Assembly (NCBI GenBank): GCA_038025085.1
Contig: CM076143.1
Span: 34,990,501-35,054,500, forward strand
DNA from: Tetragonia tetragonoides
Taxonomy: Eukaryota; Streptophyta; Magnoliopsida; Caryophyllales; Aizoaceae
Direction: 5' to 3'
DNA length: 64,000 bases
In this document: in pieces, positions 46,022-56,990 of the stretch
Numbering within the stretch: position 1 is the first letter of the stretch
How the letters are laid out: every line of letters begins with the position of its first letter
Notes under the pieces: model-generated
Databases searched by the model: none
Seen by the model: the letters and a program-made list of their open reading frames with translations, nothing else
Told to the model about the DNA's origin: nothing
Made by a program: the position numbers and the translations under genes

Positions 46022-48723
46022 CTAACCATAGTTCCTAGTCGAATAATGGAGAGAAGAGCTATAAATGGGCCTGCTGTTTTCAGGCCTCATATCCCACCTA
46101 TCATATGTTGTTGCGCGCATGGGGGTACCAGCCGAAAACCACGCTCCGAAGAGGCTCTCTATCGCCTGACTAGCAAAATCCATAGCCACTTCCTGATACG
46201 AAGGCCCAGTATGAGGCAAGTCCCATCTAGGGGCGTTCGCCCAACCTCCAGCCGTGGGGGTAACAATAGGTCTGCTATCAAGTGAAGGCTAGAAACCCTC
46301 AGGGAAGAACATCTCAGGTATGTACGGCACAGAAGGTCCGGGCGCTTCATCAACAAGAGGCCTGGTCACAGCTACGGGAAGTGAACGAGCAACAGACGGC
46401 CTGCTCGCTGAAGAGGACGTCGCAGCAGAAGAATGTCGAGGCCCCACCAAAGACGAAGACTGAGACATCTTCAAACAACCAAGATCGAGATGTTAAGTTA
46501 AGCACTTCACTTAGCTAAACAAAGGATGAAAGTCTACTTACATCAACAGTTTTAGGCCGAGAACTCTTCCCCATGCCCATCACCCGGCCATAGCCTTTCT
46601 TCAGCAGATGAATGAGCTTGAAGATTTGAGATATTTGCTCCCGGTTCAGCTACAAATACACAAACACAAGAGATAGAGTCAGCACTCAAAGGCAAACACA
46701 AACACGAGAAGGGATAAAAAGGAACTTACCCCCGTACAACCATCGGGCAAAGGCAAGCCCTCCAAAGTCTCTCCATCAGCCATATGTAAAGGGAACTCCT
46801 CTACTATGCATCCCCCGCTCTCCCCAACATACCTCACCTCTTTAGCCGGCAAGGTCACGCTTGGGGGCTGGCCCCGAGGAACTCTGGAATGGGACCTCCT
46901 AGGACCTTGAGGAGCTAGACGATCCGCCTGCGAGACACAAGAAGTCAGTATATCACACATATGGATGAAAAGATGCAAATAAATTTCTTACATCAGAAGT
47001 GAGATCCGGCATTAGACGATCCAAGCAGTAAGCCAGGTACACGGCCGTGCGGTCCAAGCCAACAACCTCCGGCATAAGAAACTCCGTGGCCGCCATACCA
47101 CGAGTCACAACTCCCAAGTCCCACACACTTAGACCACGCAGATAGAACATGGTCAAAGGAGGGTCCTCCGGAACAAGATGACTACCCAAAGTAGGATAAA
47201 TTAGCCGGGTCAAGCGATCCCCCAGGTACCATACAAAGCCAAATGGCCCTTCGAAGACCACCCGTAAGGAGGACACCCTGAAAGACTCCATAGTAATATG
47301 GGGCGGAACCCTAGGAATACCATCAAAAGCGGACCATGACACCTGCAGGTTACCAGTTCAACAGTTCATTCACATCAAATGGACCAAAAAGGATATATGC
47401 ACAAGTCAGTAACAACATACCATAGACGCGGCGTGACTCTCAAAGGTGGCCCGAAAGTGCTCCAGAGAGGTAAACGGGTGGTTATCCCTACCAATCCACC
47501 GTGAACCTAGCGGGAACATCCTCAAACCAGGACGGTGAGGACCAAAGGCCGGAAAATACTCAAAGAACCACAGCTGCCATACAAGCAAGAAAGTAAGCTC
47601 CAAGACCAAAACCATGCACAGGCAAAGGAAAAAAGAGAGAAACAGATGGGCCTACCTCCAGTATCCTCCACTGGCCCGAGATAGACGCCCTCTCACTCAT
47701 CGGCTTGGGCCTGCAAGCCCGACGACACCATCTCACCAAGGAAGCATAGGCAGAAACACCGAAGTTGTACTCATGGACCTTGGTCAAATCCTCTAAACAT
47801 GTCAAGAAACTGACTTGACATACGCTCTTCTTCTGAACAAAAATGGTCGACCCCAACAAGCAAGCCAGGAAAATACGGGCTCTTTGCTCCTCGGTAAGCC
47901 CCTGCTCCGCCACACCCGCCCATAACCGCACCAAAGAAACCCAATCCTTATCGAAATGGGCAGACACAGGCCCATAAAGCTCGAGTAACCTTTCACTCTG
48001 TTGCTAGTAGCCCACGTCGTACTGATAACGACGCCCTATGAAGGATAGACCCGTCAACACAGCGAACTGATAAGGGGAAGGGGAACATCTCTCCTACAGG
48101 CGTATGAAAAGTGTTCGTGGAATCCCTAAACCTCTTCAATAGCCCCCTAGCAATAGTCCTAGAATCCCCAGAGTGACAAGCAGGGATAACAGTCAGGAAA
48201 TGGTCAAAACCCGAGCCCAATACCAGGTTCCGAGCTCCCACTGAAAAAGTCTCCAACATCATAGCTTAATAGGAGGTGGACCCATGAGCCTGCAACAAAA
48301 TGCCAACGCCCTAGACAACAAACAAAATTTTCTCAACATCCCATATACTACAAATACAGCTAAAATAATTCCCTACTAATTATATACAACTGACCACCAA
48401 TCCAGTAAAAGTCCCAATTTGTTTGTGTGCCGAAGCACTAACAGTTCAAATTTTTAGTTCAAAAAAAATATATGCTGAACAGAGAGTCAGAAAACATACC
48501 AGCTCAGGGTTAGACAGATGACTCTGCCTCTCCGGTAGTAAAATATTACAGTTCCAAACCCCAGCCGGGCGCCAGTCTAGCCGCATAAATGAGTCCTGGT
48601 ACAGTCGAGCTCCATCCGAACGATGGGTCGGAGGTGTCCTAGTAGTGGGAAGCCCAGTACGGAAGAGGTCCCATCATCCTCCCCTTCACCCATGGGACGT
48701 TTTCCTTTGTCCGCGGGAGCCAT
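46022..48723 (-). pseudogene. PMD antisense gene of Y2 (seven exons)
   Basis: Same exon plan as 28732-31432, shifted by about 17,290. All splice dinucleotides appear kept. It shares the TAA before AMMLETFS and adds its own lesions: a frame change around 48085 in the FHTPVGEMF region, a stop near 48005 and a stop in the last exon near 46290. Upstream (about 49013-49024) a decayed palindrome (GGCTAGCGGCC) remains. Read together, the three Y copies show that the intact gene had about 700 codons. Confidence 0.83.
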
Positions 48724-48857
48724 GTGAAGCTTTCTCTCTCTACAAGTGGGAAATTAACAGTTTTAGATTCGCAAGAAACAAGCACCCATTCAACAATACA
48801 ACTCAGAATTCGGCAACTAGGCGGAAAAATAAGCAAGTTCAAGACAAAAATCGAAGA

Positions 48858-49787
48858 ATTTGGTCAAGAATCGACTTACCGCAAGCAAAGTGGAGCACGC
48901 AACAATAGAGGAAGGCTCGAAATTTGTTCTCGACAATTATGCTCGGCGAAGAAGAAGAATGGCACGCGAAAAGAAAAAAAAACCCTGAAGCACTTCTTAT
49001 TCGGCCCAAGCTCAGGCTAGCGGCCCTACTGGCCCTGCACACGCGGGCCCCACTTCCTGTCCCACTATCCTTTTTCCAGTCCTGAGCTCGTTATTCAAGT
49101 CCGTTCGCGGCGAATATCAGTACCAAGCGCGCGGGAGCGATTCCCTTTGGCCCACAAATTCAAATTCGACAGTTGGCCCATTTTACGGTACCAACTACTT
49201 TCAGGTAAAACTAACCCGATTATTTTTGCAGGTCCCAAATACTGAAACTCGGATACATGTAGCAACGACTCTTACCGCCCAGAGTGCTTAAAAAATAATT
49301 TAAGCCCGAAAAGTCGATCGGCCTTACCAGATTTAGGGGTCAGTTAATGGTCGCTTAAGCTATTGCGGTTAAACTGTCCTTCTGCGAAGTTACAAGGTGG
49401 GTTCAGTCAATGACTTTTTCGTTTCTCGTACAGGGACGAAATCTCGACACCCACCGAGCGGTGTTTAGTCACTGTTTGTCAAAGCACTCTACGTTGATCA
49501 TTCTCAAAGTATTACTAACTTTTTCATTCACTCTGAATACAGGTCCCCAGCAAACGTTTAGGCCATCTACTAGCGGTGTTCTATCCTGCCACCATAACCT
49601 TTAATTTCTCTTGTGTTCACAGAGATGAAAGCTTAGCACGCTACGAGCATGTCCCAACTCAGGTTTGTCTTCATATGCATACAGACGGTACACCCTCACA
49701 CACCGTGTGCACATCAGGATCCTGCATGTTGCCTTCGGAAAACTTTGATCTTCGCTTTTACTCAAGCTCGATCAAAGTGGGGGCTTC
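48858..49787. other. 3' untranslated region of Y2
   Basis: Continues past the duplication endpoint. It holds single units of the repeats that are tandem in Y1 (cagtcaatg..., ctcgacacccaccgagcggt), then the polypurine tract at 49774-49783. No gene. Confidence 0.7.
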
Positions 49788-50970
49788 TGTAGACGCCAAA
49801 AAAGCACCTTCAGATTTCTCCGCAAAAGCTCTATGATGAAAGGAGTAATTTATAAACTTGAACTCTATTTTTGCTTTAATAGTCAGGATAAGATCTCAAG
49901 TTTTTTTCCAAACACTCCTTTATTCCAACCCCATTCAAAAGCCCCGTTCAAGAGCTTTCCAACGACACCTCTCATGCCCATTTTCGACTCTCGGTTGCCA
50001 AGTTGCGATCCTGGGGTAGAACCATCTTTTACCATACAGGGGTAAAACGGTATTTTCATATTTTTTATGGTACAGGGGTCTTTTCATTTATTCCAACCGT
50101 CTTTTACCAAATTCAAATTTTCGGCTCCTTTCACCAGTCCAACCCTACTTCCTGCGCCTATAAATACAACCCTCCATCCTCAGTTCAAAACACACACAGT
50201 CTACAATTGACAACCTCTATTTTCAGTAGTATTGACTCTGAGCTTCTCCCTCTTTCTTCCAAACTTAAGATCTTGCCTTTACTATTTTTGTCAAATATAG
50301 CCTACAGTTCAGGTACTAACTCCTGAGGGCTCAAATTAAATTAATTGCCTAATTGTTTATTTTCCAATAGTCATAATGTAGATATCATGCTAGAATAACG
50401 TTTTTGTCGCTTCCTAAATATTGTATGTATAGTCGTTGTGCTGCCCAACTTGTCAAAACGAATGCATGTCTAAATAAGGGTCATTAATAAATGTTGTGAT
50501 GCTTGTGATGAACCATTTAATAGTCTAAGTCGAGGTTGTTAATCCGGTTTTGCATGGGAATTATGTTCTTAAATTATTAAGCAAACTTGAGTTAGTAGAG
50601 GCCGTCATAATACGGGCGAGTTGGGTGCCTAACACCTTCCCACCTTGTACCTTTGCCTCCGAACCCTTTATTCTTGGGTACTCATATGTTCTATATGAGC
50701 GGGAGTCTTTCTAAAAACATGATCAGTTCACTTGTCGCACTATTGGGTTGTCCCTTCGGATTGTCCCTTTGGTTTTTCCCTTCGATAAAACGCCGATAGC
50801 AGATTTGTGACCTCTTTCATGGTTTTTATTCAATTCAAGTCTTTTCAAAAGCTTTTCTAACTCGACGATTCCTTGAACTTATCTAAACCCCCAACTTATA
50901 AATTTTTTATAAGGACATACTCCGTGGAAACCAATAACGTTGGATTGGATGAAAATCTCGGGTCCTTACA
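49788..50970 (+). mobile_element. 3' LTR of Y2 (complete ends, 1183 bp)
   Basis: TGTAGACGCC...GGGTCCTTACA. TATA box CCTATAAATACA at about 50158-50168. It lacks the palindrome segment present in the 5' LTR and Y1, through a ~80-100-bp deletion near 50060-50110. Confidence 0.88.
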
Positions 50971-52070
50971 GCTACACCTTTCGGACCGTGTGCTTCGTTA
51001 ATTTGGTACGCAACGGCCAGTTCCCATGCATTGTGATACGAGTGTTGACCTCCACAAGATTGATCGACGTGGGAAGTCCTCTAAGAATTGGTCGAGCAAG
51101 CATCGCACACATGTTTGTTTGTGGGCAAGACGGGGGGAATTTATTGTTCAAGGTGATCCAGTGACCGGTTCGGGAGTTATTCCTTCATACATGGAGTGGT
51201 ACCAGAGGATCACTGAACTCTTTATCTCGCCTTCTTTTAGGCCACCTACCACTCATTACCAGTCACGAACTTTTGAATTTCAATTGCTAGTAAATACTCA
51301 TTTAGTTGTATCAATTCAAAATTTTGATTGAATATTGGACTAATAATTTATTATATTTGAATATTGCAGACACGTACCTTACAGCAGATTCATCGGAGGG
51401 GTACTGACATGCTTAGTTCGCCTAGAGATGTTACGTCGGATGGCCAGTCTTGGATGGATGTTGTGACACTTTGTCAAAATATCTTAAACCAAGTTGGTTC
51501 GAGCCATTTATTGCAGCGCTCAGCATCAAATGCCTCGACTTCAAGTTCGACTGCAGGACCTCCTCCCATTCTTCCTCCGCGTCCTCGAGTTGTTTTGGAA
51601 CCTCGAGCCCCTCGCCGACATTGTCGACAACAAGCACCACCGCCTCCCCCTCCACCACCACCACAACCTCCTCCTCCTCCTTCACCACCACATCTTCCTT
51701 CTCCCCCTAATATGCCAACACCTGAGTCCTCTACAGTTGACCCTCAGCTTGTATGTGAGTCGCTTGCACCAACTCCCACTCCCACCCTAATTTGCATACC
51801 GCGACCTCTTACACCACCAGCACCTCGAGATACTCATATGGTCTTTCATCGACGGCCTAAACGGCCCGCTAGTACTTCACTTGAGTCTATTCATGAGGAA
51901 TCTACGTAGTGTTTGATAAAAATGACCATACAATTGTAAAACATAGCTTTCTTCAACTAGCTAACTTGTATCTTTTGTAACTTGGATATTCTCAATTTGT
52001 ATACAATCTTATTGTCATCTATTATGGTTGTTTATTAAAATTTTAGATATTTTTGAACTTTGAAATTGGT

Positions 52071-52180
52071 GTTGGATGGTGGATTGTTTGTGAAGCTTGG
52101 TTGAAGGTGGATGGTGGATTGTGTGTGAAGCTTGGTTGTAGGTGGAGGGTGGATTGTGTGTGAAATTAGGTTAAAATTGC
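52071..52180 (+). repeat. Three ~35-bp tandem repeats in the MULE right arm
   Basis: Three units of ggtggatggtggattgtgtg plus gaagcttggtt, downstream of the PMD stop codon. Non-coding. Confidence 0.75.
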
Positions 52181-52239
52181 TTTGCTTTGTTAAAGGTTTG
52201 TTTGGCATTGGCAGGGGAGTGCGTAGAAATTGGCACTGT

Positions 52240-52581
52240 CACAGGTTTGAAGATAAGACCCCAATCAAGTTGGGGTCTACAAACGATAAGACGCCAATCA
52301 CGTTAGCATCCAGAAACAATAAGACGCCAGTCCTATTGGCGCCTTCTCTGAGCAAGGCGGCAATCTGTTTGGCGTCTTACACTTGAGTAGTACCTTACTC
52401 TTTTTGGTGTGGTACACTGAAGACGCCATCTGATATGGCGTCTTTACCTCATTGGAAGCCATCTGGTATGGCGTCTTTCACCCTGTAACGCCGCGTCAAA
52501 ACGAGTGGTAATCTGGGTAATAGTTTTTCTTTAGCCGTATTTGTGGATTTATTTATTTGTTGACTTCCCGTAAGGAAATCA
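52240..52581. repeat. MULE right subterminal repeats and terminal inverted repeat
   Basis: Six or so GACGCCA/TGGCGTC cores in both orientations (e.g. GACGCCATCTGATATGGCGTC at 52422-52442), then the ~100-bp inverted repeat ending 52581. The frame through the 'KTPI.L.S' repeats is not a gene. Confidence 0.78.
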
Positions 52582-54291
52582 TACATTTACTTTTGCAGAT
52601 TTTAGGAATAGTAAAATGATCATAAGTAATAAAGTAGTCACTATTAAGTAAGTGTTTTTTTTTCTTTCAATAAGGATTGTGCAATTTAAACTTTATGGAT
52701 GAACAATTTATTGAATTCGCAGGGTGATGGATTCTTATTTTTGAAGGTTACGACCTTATAGTTGAAGGGGAGTTAAGTAATGATTAAAGTGTCTGACAAC
52801 GAGATAGGTGGCATATCAAAAGGAGTTTAAAATTATCATTGTCTAGCACTAAAAATTATTACTTCATATTAGTGCTGCTAGTAGTGGTAGAATTTGTATA
52901 ATACAAATGGAAAACATGCACTGTCTTGTTTTCCATACCGCTTTTACTTATCTTTACTCATAACCTAATAAATAGACTACCGCTTTGAAATATTAAAAAA
53001 AAAAAAACTAGACTCTTGCGTTCAGGGTCTATTAGATTAGTATTCTTCTATAAGAATAGAAAACAAAGAAATTTGAGGAAAAGAATCTGATGCTTTATGG
53101 AGTTCTAACTCGAAGATACTAATTTTATAGACCCTGATTGCGTAAAAGTCTAAAAGTAATACATAATGGCTATCAAAGCAAATTTACAATGAGACACACA
53201 TGGGAAAGTGGTCATGCAAATAAAATCGGCGAGAAGCTGCTCAGAGTACAAGATCATCACCAACTAATCTTTTCTCTATTGTTTTGTCTAAGTTGGATGT
53301 ACTTTGTGAGATTATGAGGCTAGATCTATCTCCATTGATTAGAGATTAATGGGCTTGCAATTGTTAAAGAAGAAAAGTGGTAAGGTTTCAATGGCATTAC
53401 TTAATTTAAGATGTTGGAGTAACTAACCATATATAAGTTGTTAATAATAGGTCACTTTTGGATTATCATCACAATCAATAAATAAATTATTTCCAAATCT
53501 TTTAACCATTACAACATCTACATAGAGAAATTTGTGCTCACCCGGGAATCACACGGGCTTTATAACTAGCCCGTGGAATTAAATTTATACCCTTAAGCTC
53601 CTTTTGCCTCTAAGGCTTCATAATTTTTCTAATCATTATCGGGTGATTACCATAATCAAGCAACGTATATTATACACTATAAAGTAAAGCATGGTTATTA
53701 ATTCGGGCATTGGAAGAGCTTGATTATAATATGAGTTGATATATTAATTACATCACAAGATATGCCAAATTATTAATTTAATTTCTCATGCAAAAATAAA
53801 CGTTTTTTTAATGTAGTGAATTATATCCAACATGCTAATAATGCACAACTCGGGCATTGCATGGGTTCAAGAACTAGTACCATAAAAATAAAATAAAATA
53901 AAATAACTCACAGGTATTGCACATAATTATGTAAATGTTAGACGCTCTATGAGCTTTGCTAGATTTTATTTTATTTTTATATCATAGCTGCCGAGTTCTT
54001 TTTATCACAGATGGCAACTGCTAGATTATTGAATCGTACTTTTTTAAAAAAGAAAAATTATTGCTAAGTAGAGTTAGTAAGCGGCACTTTTTTAAGAGAG
54101 GTAAGCCAAGGAATAGGCTCCTTATCTCGAGAGAATTCTTATCCGAGTACAATTGTAGGAATGAAGCTCATGTGCAATTGGGACCTCTAGGCTAATACAA
54201 CTCGTACCCGGCGAAAAAATGATAGGATTACATCATAATTAATGAAGGGGAAGGATTGAAGGAGAGGAGAGTGAGACCATAGGAGTACAAA
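52582..54291. other. Gene-free AT-rich stretch
   Basis: No coding exon seen. Contains the MITE at 53011-53150, two Helitron-like 3' termini (CCCGGG...CGGG hairpin then CTAG at ~53577; CTCGGGCATTGCATGGG then CTAG ending 53877, followed by T) and an AAAAT repeat at 53885-53905. Confidence 0.5.
53011..53150. mobile_element. 140-bp MITE (foldback) with TA target duplication
   Basis: The arms GACTCTTGCGTTCAGGGTCT and the complement of AGACCCTGATTGCGTAAAAGTC pair over ~35 bp. TA flanks both sides (53009-53010 and 53151-53152), as for Tc1/mariner-type MITEs. It has no coding capacity. Confidence 0.72.
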
Positions 54292-54479
54292 CACTACTAA
54301 AAACAGGCACAATTACGACAAGCCTTCCACGACTGGATTAAAACTTCATCGTGATTGTACATAAATTAAGACGGGACCAAGGTCCGTTGTCCCGAAAACT
54401 AGAGAATTCTATTGTACTCCATAGAAAAGAAGATGTGGCCCGTCGTGAAATTGTTAGGGGGGTATAGGATATAAAAAAA
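54292..54479 (+). mobile_element. CACTA (En/Spm) terminus, fragment
   Basis: Begins CACTACTAAAAAC, the CACTA terminal motif, followed by subterminal GACGGGACCAAGG / CCGTTGTCCCG inverted phrases. The element is cut after ~190 bp by the putative PIF left end. The opposite terminus is not in the window. Confidence 0.6.
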
Positions 54480-55068
54480 AGGTGTGTTAAGAGCTTCCAC
54501 ATCCCACATGCCAATTTGGCATGTAAAAAATACAAATACCTCATTTTCTCTTTTCTCTCCTCTTTTGTTAAAATTTGGCATCCACGCCTCCAGTCCACAT
54601 GCCAATTTTGGCAAGCAAGACTCTCATTTTCTCTCTCCTCACACCTCACTCCTCAAAGTTTGTATCATCCCACTCCTCTTTTTCTCTCTCCTAAATCACT
54701 ATGTTAATTACATCAATATACATTTTTGTAAAATGTATATCTAAAATGTATATCTCTAAATAAATTATTATAATAAACTCTAGCATATAAAATGAAATTG
54801 TTTACGGAGTTAATTATAATCTTTACATTCACTTTTTTACTTTTATTTAACTTCGGATTGTAATAAAGCTATTTAAATTTCTAATTATTTTTTTATTCCA
54901 ATGATTGATATGAAAATTTGAGATAATAAAAAAAAATTTAGATAAAACAAATATATATATATAAACTTAAATTAATAAAACACACGATACTAAAAGTACA
55001 TCAACTTAAATATTACATGTTTTGATTGTTTTTTCTCGACTTAAAATTAAAATACAACATTATAAATA

Positions 55069-56364
55069 CTAATGAGCATTTGGAAATGTCTTCCACACAT
55101 GTTCAACTAGATCGGCTTTCAGTTCTTCATGCATATACCTCAATTCCGAACACGCATATATCGATTAAGGAAAGTTGTAAATTCTTCAAAGGGGGGGGTC
55201 ATATAAAGGAATTGCCGTACCTGCGAAATTATTCGGTTGCTCATATGTGTTTTCTGGATCAGTGATGAAAGCAGATGATTCTCGTTCATCTTCAACAATC
55301 ATATTGTGCATTATAATGCAAGCAAGCATTAAATCTTTCAGTACTTCCGGTTTCCACATACATGCTGGACCATAAACAATCGCGAATCGAGCTTGAAGCA
55401 CTCCAAATGCTCGGTAGACATCTTTCATTGCCCCTTCCTGGTGTTGAGAAAAAGGCTTCATTTTTGGCTCTTGAGGAAGTGAACTTTTTTTTACAAGTGT
55501 TGACCACTCTAGATAGATACCATCTGCTCGATGTCTGGTTCATCTTATAAGTGATTTCAGGAGCTAGTCATGCGTATACTTCATTGAAATAGGTGACTCG
55601 GCAAGCACATTGAGATCATTGTTTGAACCCGGCACGCTGAAGAATGCATTTCATATCCATAAATATCTTGAAGCAACTGCCTCAAGCATGATTGTCGGCT
55701 TGCCACTAGCTCGAGCATATTGGCCTTTCCACGCAACCAGACAATTTTTACATTCCCAATGCATGCAATCTATGATCCCCATCATGCCAGGGAACCCACG
55801 CTCCTCACCCCATCTTATAAGTCGTTGAATGTCTGTAGCATTAGGCTTTCTCAAATACTGAAGGGAGTATTTTGCGATTATAGGTTTAGCAAATATCTTA
55901 ACACATTGTAACGTTGTGGATTCGCCAATACATATGTATTCATCAATAAAATCAACAGCTACATCGTATGCTAATATACGTAAAGTTGCAGTACATTTTT
56001 GTAATGTAGATAACCTTTTCCTACCTATTCCATCTACACCTTGTTCAAACCATGAATCTGCCTAGGTAACACCATTCACGATGCGCAGAAACAAAGGCCT
56101 TTGCATCCTGAATCGCTGCCAAAATATCTCGTCGGTATATGTCGGATTGGGGTCAAAATAATCTTTGAAGAGGCGGGCATGACTTCCTTTATGTTCCATT
56201 TCTATATAAGCTTGTCGCCTTCCTACCGCACTAAAAGAACCTTGAATTAATATGAATTCATTTAGCACTCATATGTCTTCTTCCTCTTGAGGATCTTCTT
56301 CCATACAATATGATATTAACTCTTGTGGGGTCATAATTGTGTAAGGAATGAAGTCGTCAGTCAT
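55069..56364 (-). pseudogene. PIF/Harbinger transposase (HARBI1/ALP1-like nuclease)
   Basis: DDE nuclease of the PIF/Harbinger family. It starts MTDDFIPYTIM and has the N-terminal PTYTDEIFWQRFRMQRPLF segment. First Asp is in GIIDCMHW (codon 55768-55770), second in GSNNDLNVL (55615-55617), Glu region in QHQEGAMKDVYRAFGVLQARF (near 55435). The end is ELRYMHEELKADLVEHVW after a frame change in an eight-G run at 55190-55197. At least five in-frame stops (near 56269, 56059, 55649 and two near 55550-55580) disable it. All three catalytic residues remain readable. Domesticated relatives include ALP1 and HARBI1; this copy shows no sign of domestication. Confidence 0.9.
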
Positions 56365-56784
56365 TAGTTAGAATGGTTTGCTGAAACGAAGGTTTAGTAA
56401 GGAGCGAGAGTTTTCAAAGAGTAGTTTTGATTTATGATTATGAGATCAAGTTTATAAAGAGGTGAGGTGCCTTTTCACACCTCCAAAGGACGGGATGCCT
56501 CTTCACATCTCTGAAGGATGAGAGACGTAAATAAAAACTTAGAAAATATAAAAAGCTAAAATTATAATTTCACATGCCAAATTGTAATTTCACAATTTGG
56601 TTGTAGATCGGATATCTAAAAATCAATAATTTGAAATGAAATTTAACTTTACTGAAAGTACTTAAATCAAACATAATTTTTTTTTTTTGAAATGTTACTT
56701 AAATAACCAAACTACTAAATTTAACTAAAACTACTATTTAAATATAAAACATGAAAATACAACACACTGAAATTAACTAAAAAT
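56365..56784. other. PIF spacer between transposase and LINE insertion
   Basis: AT-rich, no gene. It contains an inverted repeat (cacatgccaaattg / caatttgg) near 56570-56600. The LINE target duplication starts at 56774. Confidence 0.5.
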
Positions 56785-56990
56785 GAAAGAGAGAAAGGAG
56801 ATGAGAGAGAAAACCGTTATTTTTCTCTCGGCGCACGATTAGCTTTTCCCTTGCTAACGTGCTCCCGCCATTGATTTTCAGTCAAGTTCTCTTCATCTCT
56901 CCTTTTCTCCTGTTGATTTTTGTCATCAGCTTTGGTTTTCGTGTTTTCTTCACTAATTAATCGAGCGGTTTTAGCTCCCTTTCTCTGAGA

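Larger units (their letters stand above)
31567..48857. repeat. Tandem segmental duplication, copy 2 (17.3 kb)
   Basis: Same order as copy 1: LINE L, X, LINE L, solo LTR, MULE left part, Y. It differs by deletions of ~158 bp (at 34750), 2130 bp (at 35325) and ~3.04 kb (at 43940), each bounded by short direct repeats in copy 1. It also keeps ~0.45 kb around the X 5' LTR end that copy 1 has lost. Past 48857 it continues into the native right end of Y. Confidence 0.9.
42581..50970 (+). mobile_element. Y2: Tat-like LTR retrotransposon with antisense genes
   Basis: 8.39 kb with GCTAC on both sides (42576-42580, 50971-50975). Order: truncated 5' LTR, gag head, antisense DUF7745-like gene, antisense PMD gene, 3' region, polypurine tract, 3' LTR. 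A 3-kb deletion removed gag C-terminus and pol relative to copy 1. The intact target duplication shows that Y inserted as a unit into exon c of the MULE PMD gene. Confidence 0.9.
41774..51909 (+). pseudogene. MULE PMD gene, split by the Y insertion
   Basis: Exon a ends at 42217, exon b is 42295-42382, and exon c runs 42463-42580 then 50976-51289 across Y. Exon d is 51370-51909. Frame is kept exactly across Y: ...FDIVEL, His formed by C plus AC, then LSDRVLR. Exon c continues with FGTQRPVP, LHKIDRRGKSSKNW, HRTHVCLWARRGEF and YMEWYQRITELF, the usual C-terminal PMD part. Exon d is a 180-codon Pro-rich tail. After removing one GCTAC, the lesions left are TAA at 50999-51001 (Gln in relatives) and a TAG before LKLTYL. 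Function is unknown; PMD proteins are found both in transposons and as domesticated silencing factors. Confidence 0.87.
41128..52581 (+). mobile_element. MULE carrying a PMD gene, interrupted by Y
   Basis: The left inverted repeat starts TGATTTCCGTACGGG and the right one ends at 52581 with its complement; they pair over ~110 bp at roughly 78%. Flanking 9-mers are TACATTGTA and TACATTTAC, a degenerate match to the 9-bp duplication expected of Mutator. Without Y the element would be ~3.1 kb. It carries the PMD gene, subterminal GACGCCATC repeats and no MULE transposase, so it is non-autonomous. Confidence 0.82.

Noticed and set aside
51431..51691. Minus-strand Val/Glu-rich frame
   Set aside because: Shadow of the proline-rich PMD exon on the plus strand.
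52132..52386. Frame with KTPI.L.S repeats
   Set aside because: Translation of MULE subterminal inverted repeats.
54338..54744. Several short frames on both strands
   Set aside because: They lie in CACTA/PIF terminal sequence and have no family resemblance.
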